Below the pieces are notes generated by a model. It ran no database searches. It was not told the DNA's origin and saw only the letters and a program-made list of their open reading frames with translations. A stretch of 14,306 nt of DNA, taken from Bacillota bacterium. GTDB lineage: Bacteria > Bacillota > Bacilli > Lactobacillales > Streptococcaceae. Position numbers and translations under genes: made by a program. This document shows, piece by piece, positions 1 through 5,099 of the stretch. Within the stretch, counting starts at the first letter, position 1, and the number at the start of each line of letters is the position of its first letter. The stretch is from contig JAJXWC010000046.1 of the NCBI GenBank assembly GCA_021781855.1, forward strand, positions 1-14,306, written 5' to 3'.

Positions 1-13
1 TACAAGCGTAAAC
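1..13. promoter_or_regulatory. Probable CopR/CopY operator, cut by window edge
   Basis: The first 13 bases read TACAAGCGTAAAC. They match 11 of the last 13 positions of the intact operator at 697-712 (core TACAnnTGTA). The left arm would lie outside the window. The site adjoins a TATAAT box, so a bound repressor would block the promoter upstream of the repressor gene. This suggests autoregulation. The T-to-C change in the core may make the site weaker than the one before cupA. Confidence 0.5.
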
Positions 14-19
14 TATAAT
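14..19 (+). promoter_or_regulatory. -10 box of the repressor-gene promoter
   Basis: This is a perfect TATAAT immediately downstream of the partial operator; the -35 box would lie before the window. Transcription would start near 25-27, giving a leader of about 135 nt before the repressor start codon. A second TATAAT at 132-137 has no convincing -35 partner. Confidence 0.5.
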
Positions 20-34
20 TGAGTTCATGAGGCT

Positions 35-128
35 AGATGTGAGCGAAGTTAGATAAAATATCAACTATCCTGTTGAATAATCGTATTTTTATAAGCTTCG
101 AAGGCGCTAAAGCACCTTCCTTACATCT
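35..128 (+). other. Candidate structured 5' leader of the repressor gene
   Basis: The leader can be folded by eye into a closed multi-helix structure. The outer stem is AGATGT (35-40) with ACATCT (123-128). A second long arm pairs CGAAG (44-48) with CTTCG (96-100), extended by ATAAAATA (53-60) with TATTTTTAT (84-92, one bulge) and capped by the hairpin TCAAC (61-65)/GTTGA (72-76). A third arm is the hairpin 101-118 with one mismatch (AAGGCGCT/AGCACCTT). No T-run follows, so it is not a terminator. The fold is a hand inference without thermodynamic support, and I do not recognise it as a known riboswitch. Confidence 0.35.
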
Positions 129-160
129 CGTTATAATTGCAAAAGAGAGAAGGAAATAAA

Positions 161-592
161 ATGGAAACCGAATTAAATCTATCAGATAGTGAACTTGTGG
201 TAATGCGCGTTATCTGGTCTTTGGGTAAAGCGAGTGCGGAACAGATTAGTCAGGAACTTGATGAAACTTATCATTGGGCTGCTTCGACCATAAAGACTTT
301 TCTTGCACGTCTCGTCAAAAAAGAACTGCTGATTACAGAAAAAGAAGGGCATAAATATATTTATAGTCCAACACGAAGTGAGAGTGATGCGATAACGCTT
401 ATGACAACAGAATTTTTGAGAAAAATTTGTGCGCGAAAACATAAACAAGTTTTACTAAAAATTCTTGAAGATAGCTCTTTTACCGAAGCTGACAAAGTGG
501 AAGTGGGAATAGCAATATTAAAAAAAGAAACTGTCGCAGAGGTCGCGTGTGACTGTCTTGATAATATGCAGTATTGCTCCTGTGAAGATTGA
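161..592 (+). CDS. copR: CopY/CopR-type copper-responsive repressor
   Basis: This 143-aa protein belongs to the BlaI/MecI/CopY winged-helix repressor family. The DNA-binding half is at about residues 5-75, with the recognition helix around residues 39-52 (WAASTIKTFLARLV) and the wing after it (HKYIYSP). The C-terminus carries two Cys-x-Cys pairs, C130/C132 and C139/C141, the metal-sensing hook of CopY proteins. In the family Zn(II) bound there favours DNA binding, and two Cu(I) displace Zn and release the operator. The spacing between pairs is six residues here, against four in the enterococcal protein as I recall it. The ATG at 161 is chosen over the in-frame TTG at 137 because GAGAAGGA lies just before it and the protein then begins at the usual place. 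Matching operators occur at 697-712 and, in part, at 1-13. The name copY would be equally valid. Confidence 0.93.
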   Translation: METELNLSDSELVVMRVIWSLGKASAEQISQELDETYHWAASTIKTFLARLVKKELLITEKEGHKYIYSPTRSESDAITLMTTEFLRKICARKHKQVLLKILEDSSFTEADKVEVGIAILKKETVAEVACDCLDNMQYCSCED

Positions 593-656
593 AGCGAAAG
601 CAAGACAGCATTTGATAAGTTATTTTCAAATTAAAATCTACAATCGTAGTTAATCC

Positions 657-685
657 TTGACAAAGTATCTGAGGAAGTATAAAAT
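657..685 (+). promoter_or_regulatory. Sigma-A promoter of the cupA-copA operon
   Basis: TTGACA (657-662), a 17-bp spacer, and TAAAAT (680-685) form a near-consensus promoter. Transcription should start near 692, immediately before the operator at 697-712, so repressor binding would block initiation or promoter clearance. The export genes thus have their own strong promoter separate from that of the repressor gene. Confidence 0.85.
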
Positions 686-696
686 AAAATTATAAA

Positions 697-712
697 GTTT
701 ACAAATGTAAAC
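697..712. promoter_or_regulatory. cop box operator
   Basis: GTTTACAAATGTAAAC is an inverted repeat with six-base arms around AAAT. It contains the CopY/CopR consensus TACAnnTGTA at 700-709. It overlaps the expected transcription start and lies 16 bases before the cupA start codon. Confidence 0.9.
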
Positions 713-727
713 GAAAAAGGAGAAAAG

Positions 728-1099
728 ATGTCGCAAATTATTGTTTTAATCTTAGCGGTGCTACTCATTGGTTTCATTCTCTGGTGGTTTTTTGGAAAAC
801 ATGAAGTGAGCACGGCTTCATCGGTTGTTTCTGGAAATAGCCAAAGTGCGAATGTTATCGTTAATGGAGGATACAACCCTGCTGTATTAGTACTGAAAAA
901 AGGAGTACCTGCGACGCTGATTTTTAATCGCAAAGACCCCTCTACTTGTTTGGAAAAAGTGGTTTTTCCTGACTTTGGTATCAACCAAGATTTACCACAG
1001 AATAAGGATGTCGCACTCAATATTGACACGAGCGAAGCAGGGGAATATGAATATGCTTGTGGCATGAATATGTTTCACGGCAAGATTATTGTAAAATAA
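728..1099 (+). CDS. cupA: CupA-like membrane-anchored cupredoxin, Cu(I) chaperone
   Basis: The protein is 123 aa, the same length as pneumococcal CupA. It has one N-terminal membrane helix (about residues 3-23) and a cupredoxin-like beta domain outside the membrane (about 35-123). The copper-binding residues are visible: C74 in the STCLEK segment, and C111, M113 and M115 in CGMNM. These match the Cys and Met ligands described for CupA. In pneumococcus CupA traps Cu(I) at the membrane and passes it to the cupredoxin domain of CopA for export. The SD AAGGAG lies five bases before the ATG. It is the first gene after the operator and promoter, so it should be induced by copper. The next gene encodes a second cupredoxin that resembles the soluble half of this one. 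Confidence 0.85.
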   Translation: MSQIIVLILAVLLIGFILWWFFGKHEVSTASSVVSGNSQSANVIVNGGYNPAVLVLKKGVPATLIFNRKDPSTCLEKVVFPDFGINQDLPQNKDVALNIDTSEAGEYEYACGMNMFHGKIIVK

Positions 1100-1110
1100 G
1101 TTAATCAAAA

Positions 1111-1175
1111 GAAGGCAGTGCGAGCATCTGTAAGACAAGTTGCTTGTCGTCAGATGTTTGTTGAGCCGTAGAAAG
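1111..1175 (+). other. Conserved RNA hairpin element, copy A
   Basis: This 65-nt element lies between cupA and the next gene, downstream of the operon promoter, so it should be part of the copper mRNA. It folds as an outer GGC (1114-1116)/GCC pairing, an internal loop, stem CATCTG/CAGATG, a TAA/GT internal loop, and stem GACAAG/CTTGTC capped by TTG. A near-identical copy lies at 3817-3883. Both copies share the flanks GAAGGC(A/T)GTGCGAG and TTGTTGAGCCGTAGAAAG, and both end within about 13 bases of a start codon. The family is not recognised. It is not a terminator because no T-run follows. Confidence 0.75.
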
Positions 1176-1187
1176 TTGGAAAATATT

Positions 1188-1457
1188 ATGTTTGGAAAAA
1201 TATCAAACGAAGTTGCAATTACAGTTGACGGAGCTTATCTCCCAAATTCATTTAAGCTTAAAGCAGGATTGCCAGCAAAAGTCACATTTACTCGGGTGTC
1301 TGACAAAGGTTGTGTTGGCGAAGTGATTTTCAACGATGAACTTCGTGAATTGCCTTTGAATGAACCAGTTACTTTTGAGTTCACACCAGACAAAGAGGGA
1401 GATTTTAAGTGGACATGCGGTATGGAAATGGCTACAGGTACCTATTCAGTGAAATAA
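1188..1457 (+). CDS. Free-standing cupredoxin resembling the CopA N-terminal domain
   Basis: This is an 89-aa soluble protein without signal peptide or membrane helix. It is a single cupredoxin-like domain with C42 (KGCVGEV) and C77, M79, M81 (WTCGMEM) in the same order as the CupA ligands. From memory, pneumococcal CopA begins with just such a domain fused to the ATPase. Here the domain ends in a stop codon 122 bases before the ATPase start, and the two together add up to roughly the length of the fused protein. The likely role is to take Cu(I) from CupA and deliver it to the ATPase, now as a separate protein. The ATG at 1188 is preferred to the TTG at 1140, which lies inside the RNA hairpin and would add unrelated residues. 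The SD is weak (TTGGA, seven bases away). Confidence 0.8.
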   Translation: MFGKISNEVAITVDGAYLPNSFKLKAGLPAKVTFTRVSDKGCVGEVIFNDELRELPLNEPVTFEFTPDKEGDFKWTCGMEMATGTYSVK

Positions 1458-1579
1458 GCTCGATGGTCTTGAAGTCAGTGAGAGAAAATGATATTTGAGA
1501 CCTAACTTGTCGATTGGACGAATTAGCCCCATTGATATGGATATCTGCCATAGTGAGAGGATTATAAAAGGAGAAAATG

Positions 1580-3529
1580 ATGTCTGTTACAAAACGTTTT
1601 ATCATCGGTGTTATTGGTTCAGTACCGCTTCTAGCATTGATGTTTCTTGATTTTGCTCATCTTATGTTTCCAGGTGAGGTTTGGGTTCAGTTTATTTTGG
1701 GTACACTGGTCTATTTTGGCGCTGGCTTGCCTTTCTTGCAAACGGCTTGGGCATCTGCAAAAAATCATCATGGGAATATGGATACGCTAGTTGGCTTAGG
1801 CACGACAATTGCTTATTTTTATAGTATTTTTGCGATTTTCACGAACCGTGGAACCTATTTTGAGGCTGTTGCTGTTGTTATCACGCTGATTTTGCTGGGT
1901 TCGGTTTTTGAGGAACGCATGAAATCCCAAGCATCAAATGCGGTTGATAAGCTCATGGACTTGCAGGCAAAAGAGGCAGAAGTTCTACGCGATGGCGAAT
2001 TCGTCAAATTACCTTTAGAACAGGTAGTGGTAGGGGATATCATTCGTGTTAAACCGGGTGAAAAGATTGCTGTGGATGGCGAAATTGTTGAAGGAAGTTC
2101 AACAATTGACGAATCTATGGTAACGGGTGAATCAATGCCTGTTGAAAAACACAGAGGTGATAGCGTTATTGGAGCAACGATTAACAGTACAGGAACTTTT
2201 ACTTTTAGAGCAACTAAAGTCGGGGGTGATACACTATTGTCCAATATTGCGGAAATGGTGCGTCAAGCACAGTCTTCTCGTGCGCCAATTCAAAAAACAG
2301 TGGACACAATTTCCAATGTTTTCGTGCCACTTGTGCTGATTGCTTCGATTTTAACTTTTGCAGTTTGGTATGTTTTTCTTGGGGCAACTGGGGTTGAAGC
2401 AATGGTTTATGCGGTTTCAGTCTTGATTATTGCTTGTCCGTGTGCGTTGGGAATTGCAACGCCTACAGCACTTATGGTGGGGACAGGGCGTTCAGCTAAG
2501 CTTGGAATTCTAATTAAGAATGGTGAGGTTTTGGAAGCAACGCACACGATTAAAACAGTGGTTATGGACAAAACGGGAACGATTACCGTTGGTAAGCCAC
2601 AAGTGACAGATATTGTGGCGGTAAATGGTTTTGCGGAAAATGAGATTTTGCGGATTGCATCAGGACTTGAAGGAGCTTCAGAGCATCCTCTAGCACTTGC
2701 TGTAATTAATCATGCAAAGGAAAAAGCTATTGCAGCAGCGGCCGTGGAAAATTTTGAAGCTATTTCTGGCAAGGGCGTTCAAGCTTTGGTTGAGGGAAAA
2801 AAAGCTTTCATTGGGAATGAGCGCTTGGCTGAAGATTTTGCGATGAGTGAAGATTTACATTCACAAATGGTAAAATTACAGGCTGAGGCGAAAACGGTTG
2901 TGCTTGTTGGTTTTGATGACAAAATTATCGCTTTGATTGGAATTCAAGATGCACCTAAACCTAGTTCTAAGCAGGCGATTAAGGCAATGCAAGCTGCTGG
3001 TTTCCGAACAGTAATGCTGACAGGCGACAACAAGCTAGTTGCTCAAGCGATTGCTGATGAAATTGGTATTGACGAAGTGATTGCAGAAGTTTTGCCAGGG
3101 GATAAGGCAGACCACATCAAACGGCTGCAAGAAAAAGCACCAGTTGCTTTTGTTGGCGATGGAATTAATGATGCTCCTGCGCTGACAACGGCGACAGTTG
3201 GTATTGCAATGGGTTCTGGAACAGATATTGCGATTGAGTCTGGTGGTATTGTATTAGTCAAAAATGACCTCATGGACGTTGTCACATCGCTTGTGCTGGC
3301 ACGTAAAACGTATGGTCGTATTGTACTAAATCTTTTCTGGGCATTTATTTACAATGTGATTGGAATCCCAGTTGCAGCAGGGCTTTTCACAGCATTCGGC
3401 TTAGCTCTGAGTCCTGAGATTGCAGGTTTAGCGATGGCATTGAGTTCAATTACGGTAGTGCTCAGTTCACTTTTACTGAATATTGTGCATTTGCCTAAAA
3501 GTCAGGAATCAATAATGTCAAAAGCTTGA
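1580..3529 (+). CDS. copA: Cu+-exporting P1B-type ATPase lacking an N-terminal metal-binding domain
   Basis: This integral membrane pump of about 649 aa exports Cu(I) using ATP. It shows four N-terminal helices (about residues 7-112), the actuator domain with TGES (about 182-185), CPC in the ion path (about 286-288), the phosphorylation site DKTGTIT (Asp about 330), the SEHPLA nucleotide-binding motif (about 367-372) and GDGINDAP (about 526-533). The last two helices carry NLFWAFIYN and MALSS, the Cu+ (P1B-1) signatures. The chain starts almost directly at the first helix, with no HMA or cupredoxin domain in front. The ATG at 1580 is chosen because AGGAG is six bases away; the adjacent ATG at 1577 leaves only three. 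The 122-base gap before it contains no visible promoter or operator, so it probably belongs to the cupA transcript. No terminator follows the stop codon. Confidence 0.95.
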   Translation: MSVTKRFIIGVIGSVPLLALMFLDFAHLMFPGEVWVQFILGTLVYFGAGLPFLQTAWASAKNHHGNMDTLVGLGTTIAYFYSIFAIFTNRGTYFEAVAVVITLILLGSVFEERMKSQASNAVDKLMDLQAKEAEVLRDGEFVKLPLEQVVVGDIIRVKPGEKIAVDGEIVEGSSTIDESMVTGESMPVEKHRGDSVIGATINSTGTFTFRATKVGGDTLLSNIAEMVRQAQSSRAPIQKTVDTISNVFVPLVLIASILTFAVWYVFLGATGVEAMVYAVSVLIIACPCALGIATPTALMVGTGRSAKLGILIKNGEVLEATHTIKTVVMDKTGTITVGKPQVTDIVAVNGFAENEILRIASGLEGASEHPLALAVINHAKEKAIAAAAVENFEAISGKGVQALVEGKKAFIGNERLAEDFAMSEDLHSQMVKLQAEAKTVVLVGFDDKIIALIGIQDAPKPSSKQAIKAMQAAGFRTVMLTGDNKLVAQAIADEIGIDEVIAEVLPGDKADHIKRLQEKAPVAFVGDGINDAPALTTATVGIAMGSGTDIAIESGGIVLVKNDLMDVVTSLVLARKTYGRIVLNLFWAFIYNVIGIPVAAGLFTAFGLALSPEIAGLAMALSSITVVLSSLLLNIVHLPKSQESIMSKA

Positions 3530-3730
3530 AAAAAAGTGAGATTTGATGTCAACAAACACTTGGCACACGCTTGGAGCAGTAATCTCTACTCATGCAATGG
3601 CAGATGAATAAGTAGTAAGAACGAGAATTGCTGCAAAGACAGGCAAGGAAAATTTCAATTTTGCGAGAAGATGAGATGAATGTGGCGTAGATGGGAATTT
3701 GTATAAGTCTGAAGGCGATATGAAAAGTGG

Positions 3731-3748
3731 TTTGACAACATGGTCAAA
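3731..3748. repeat. Perfect 6-bp inverted repeat upstream of a promoter
   Basis: TTTGAC (3731-3736) and GTCAAA (3743-3748) flank a six-base centre. The repeat lies 20 bases before the -35 box of the small basic gene. It could be an operator or a chance repeat; no regulator can be named. Confidence 0.35.
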
Positions 3749-3767
3749 TGAATTTATTCAGCAATTC

Positions 3768-3796
3768 TTGAAAGTGCTGTTAAAATATGGTAAAAT
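3768..3796 (+). promoter_or_regulatory. Extended -10 promoter of the small basic gene
   Basis: TTGAAA (3768-3773), a 17-bp spacer, and TAAAAT (3791-3796) with a TG extension at 3788-3789 make a strong promoter. The transcript should begin near 3803, giving a 5' leader of about 90 nt filled mostly by the structured element at 3817-3883. Confidence 0.75.
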
Positions 3797-3816
3797 ACCA
3801 GAGATAGATTTCAAAT

Positions 3817-3883
3817 GAAGGCTGTGCGAGCGCCTGTAAGACAAGTTTGATTTGTCGTCGGGTACTTGTTGAGCCGTAGAAAG
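3817..3883 (+). other. Conserved RNA hairpin element, copy B
   Basis: This is the second copy of the element at 1111-1175, two bases longer in the hairpin tip. Stem GACAA/TTGTC and the flanks GTGCGAG and TTGTTGAGCCGTAGAAAG are unchanged. In the middle stem CATCTG/CAGATG has become CGCCTG/CGGGTA: one T-A pair became C-G, two pairs became G-T wobbles, and the outermost pair is lost. The compensatory change supports a selected RNA fold. The element sits in the 5' leader of the 39-aa gene and ends at its SD. Confidence 0.75.
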
Positions 3884-3892
3884 GAAACTCTG

Positions 3893-4012
3893 ATGGCTTA
3901 CAAATCTAAAAAATCTGGGAAACGTAATCACAGAAGCGGCGGACACAAGCATTTCGACAAAGAAGGTGTGAAAGTTGTTGTAAAACCTGTGGTTAAAGCA
4001 GAAGAAAAATAA
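3893..4012 (+). CDS. 39-aa very basic small protein of unknown function
   Basis: This reading frame encodes 39 residues beginning MAYKSKKSGKRNHRSGGHKH and ending VVKAEEK. It has about twelve Lys/Arg, several His in the first half, and no membrane segment or cysteine. It is supported as a real gene by its own promoter (3768-3796), the SD GAAAGGAAA at a suitable distance from the ATG, and a strong terminator directly after the stop. Composition and size recall small ribosomal or nucleic-acid-binding proteins, but I do not recognise the family and propose no function. Its leader carries the same structured RNA as the copper operon, so an RNA-binding or autoregulatory role is possible but purely inferred. 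It is short enough to be missed by automatic gene callers. Confidence 0.75.
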   Translation: MAYKSKKSGKRNHRSGGHKHFDKEGVKVVVKPVVKAEEK

Positions 4013-4040
4013 AAAAACGCAATGAGCGTTTTTTTATTTT
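4011..4040 (+). terminator. Intrinsic terminator after the small basic gene
   Basis: AAAAAACGC (4012-4020), loop AATGA, GCGTTTTTT (4026-4034) and continuing T residues form a classic rho-independent terminator. It begins within the stop codon of the 39-aa gene. The A-run on the other side would also allow weak termination on the minus strand. Confidence 0.93.
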
Positions 4041-4130
4041 GTCGGAAATGATAAGGATTTTATTCGACTTATTCATTCAATCCTTTATCAAAAAAATGAG
4101 GTCAGCATCAACTTGTGCGGCTGATGATTC

Positions 4131-4158
4131 TTGACAAATGCTAAAATTTTGCTATAAT
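4131..4158 (+). promoter_or_regulatory. rpsD promoter
   Basis: TTGACA (4131-4136), a 16-bp spacer and TATAAT (4153-4158) form a consensus sigma-A promoter. The expected start is near 4165, giving a leader of about 260 nt before rpsD. Confidence 0.9.
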
Positions 4159-4164
4159 AGTTAG

Positions 4165-4425
4165 GTTGAATATAGCAGTCAGCCAAAGAACTCGTCAACA
4201 TCGTGTTTTTACGAAAAGTAACCAAAGCTGTAAGGCGAAGTCACGATGCACGAACTTGAGGCTGTCAATATTCTTCAAATAAAAATGAAGAACTTGCAAC
4301 TTTAGGCAAGAAGAGCGAAAAAGTGAAAGTGTAAGTAGCGAAAAAGCCCACAGGCTTTGAACGGTACGGCAACTTGAAACTAGTAAAGCTTATTTGCAGC
4401 CAAAAAGCGCAAGAGGAGACACAAA
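4165..4425 (+). promoter_or_regulatory. Structured rpsD leader, probable S4 autoregulatory site
   Basis: The first 110 nt fold into a closed domain. The outer stem is GAATAT (4168-4173) with ATATTC (4268-4273), then CAGCC (4180-4184) with GGCTG (4260-4264), then CATCGTG (4199-4205) with CACGATG (4242-4248). The second part contains hairpins TTCTTC/GAAGAA (about 4271-4292), CTTGC/GCAAG (about 4293-4310) and AAAGCC-CACA-GGCTTT (about 4344-4359). In Bacillus and relatives ribosomal protein S4 binds its own leader to repress translation. This leader fits that role by position, length and richness in structure. No terminator-like T-run was seen, so control is more likely translational. The stems were paired by hand. 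Confidence 0.7.
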
Positions 4426-5037
4426 ATGTCACGTTACACAGGTCCATCTTGGAAACAATCACGCCGTTACGGCATCTCATTGACAGGTTCTGGTAAAGAA
4501 CTTGCTCGTCGTAACTATGTTCCTGGACAACACGGTCCAAACAACCGCTCAAAACTTTCTGAATACGGTTTGCAACTTGCTGAAAAGCAAAAACTTCGTT
4601 TTTCTTACGGTGTTTCTGAGCGTCAATTCCGTAATCTTTTCATTGCTGCAACTAAAATCAAAGAAGGCACAGTCGGTTTCAACTTCATGACTTTGCTTGA
4701 ACAACGTTTGGATAATGTGGTTTACCGTCTTGGTTTGGCTACAACTCGTCGCCAAGCTCGTCAATTCGTTAATCACGGTCATATCCTTGTTGACGGAAAA
4801 CGCGTAGATATTCCTTCATACCGCGTTGCTCCTGGTCAAGTGATTTCAGTTCGTGAAAAATCTATGAAAGTTCCTGCTATCCTTGAAGCTGTTGAAGCAA
4901 CTAAGGGCCGCGCTAACTTTGTATCATTTGATTCTGAAAAATTGGAAGGAACTTTGGTTCGTCTTCCAGAACGCGACGAAATCAATCCAGAAATCAACGA
5001 AGCGCTTATCGTCGAATTCTACAACAAAATGATGTAA
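4426..5037 (+). CDS. rpsD: 30S ribosomal protein S4 (uS4)
   Basis: This 203-aa protein has the length typical of bacterial S4. It starts MSRYTGPSWKQSRRYGISLTG, the Firmicute form without the zinc-binding cysteines found in some S4 proteins. The N-terminal domain covers about residues 1-90. The S4 RNA-binding domain is at about 93-160 (LEQRLDNVVYRLGLATTRRQARQFVNHGH). S4 binds the 5' domain of 16S rRNA early in small-subunit assembly and can repress its own synthesis. The SD AGGAG is seven bases before the ATG. It is a single-gene unit with its own promoter, a long structured leader and a terminator after it. Codon use is strongly that of a highly expressed gene. Confidence 0.98.
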   Translation: MSRYTGPSWKQSRRYGISLTGSGKELARRNYVPGQHGPNNRSKLSEYGLQLAEKQKLRFSYGVSERQFRNLFIAATKIKEGTVGFNFMTLLEQRLDNVVYRLGLATTRRQARQFVNHGHILVDGKRVDIPSYRVAPGQVISVREKSMKVPAILEAVEATKGRANFVSFDSEKLEGTLVRLPERDEINPEINEALIVEFYNKMM

Positions 5038-5052
5038 TCGAGTGTCACTCGA
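5038..5052. repeat. Perfect dyad directly after the rpsD stop codon
   Basis: TCGAGTG and CACTCGA are perfect 7-base arms around one central T. The dyad lies between the rpsD stop codon and its terminator. It may act as an RNA 3' structure or a DNA-binding site; nothing in the sequence decides between them. Confidence 0.4.
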
Positions 5053-5058
5053 ATCTTG

Positions 5059-5087
5059 GAAAGTCCCATTCGGGGCTTTCTTTTTTT
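5059..5087 (+). terminator. Intrinsic terminator of rpsD
   Basis: GAAAGTCCC (5059-5067), loop ATTC and GGGGCTTTC (5072-5080) pair with one T-G wobble and are followed by seven T residues. The tex SD begins at 5088, immediately after the T-run, leaving no room for a tex promoter between them. Confidence 0.93.
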
Positions 5088-5099
5088 AGGAATGGTCAA

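Larger units (their letters stand above)
3546..3818 (+). pseudogene. Possible decayed reading frame between copA and the small basic gene
   Basis: From the ATG at 3546 a single frame runs to a TGA at 3816-3818, interrupted only by TAA at 3609-3611 and TGA at 3660-3662. The readable parts are MSTNTWHTLGAVISTHAMADE, then VVRTRIAAKTGKENFNFARR, then a longer tail including MKSGLTTWSNEFIQQF. I recognise no family. The frame could be a gene remnant, or chance openness in AT-rich spacer. The promoter at 3768-3796 lies within it, which argues that the segment is no longer coding. The rest of the 363-base gap holds only the sites listed separately. Confidence 0.2.

Noticed and set aside
100..119. Hairpin before the repressor gene as a terminator or attenuator
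   Set aside because: The stem is good, but it is followed by CTTACATCTC, not a T-run, on the plus strand, and there is no T-run on the other strand either.
137..160. TTG start extending the repressor by eight residues
   Set aside because: The extra residues are translated from the SD itself; the ATG at 161 has GAGAAGGA at proper distance.
1140..1187. TTG start extending the free cupredoxin by 16 residues
   Set aside because: It lies within the RNA hairpin, has no SD, and adds residues unlike cupredoxins; the ATG at 1188 fits the family start.
1458..1579. Spacer before copA as a further copy of the RNA element or a hidden promoter/operator
   Set aside because: Only scattered short matches (TTGTCG, AGCC) and no TACAnnTGTA or convincing -35/-10 pair were seen.
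4265..4552. Minus-strand 95-codon frame across the rpsD leader
   Set aside because: It is antisense to structured leader and S4 coding sequence, with no SD or family resemblance.
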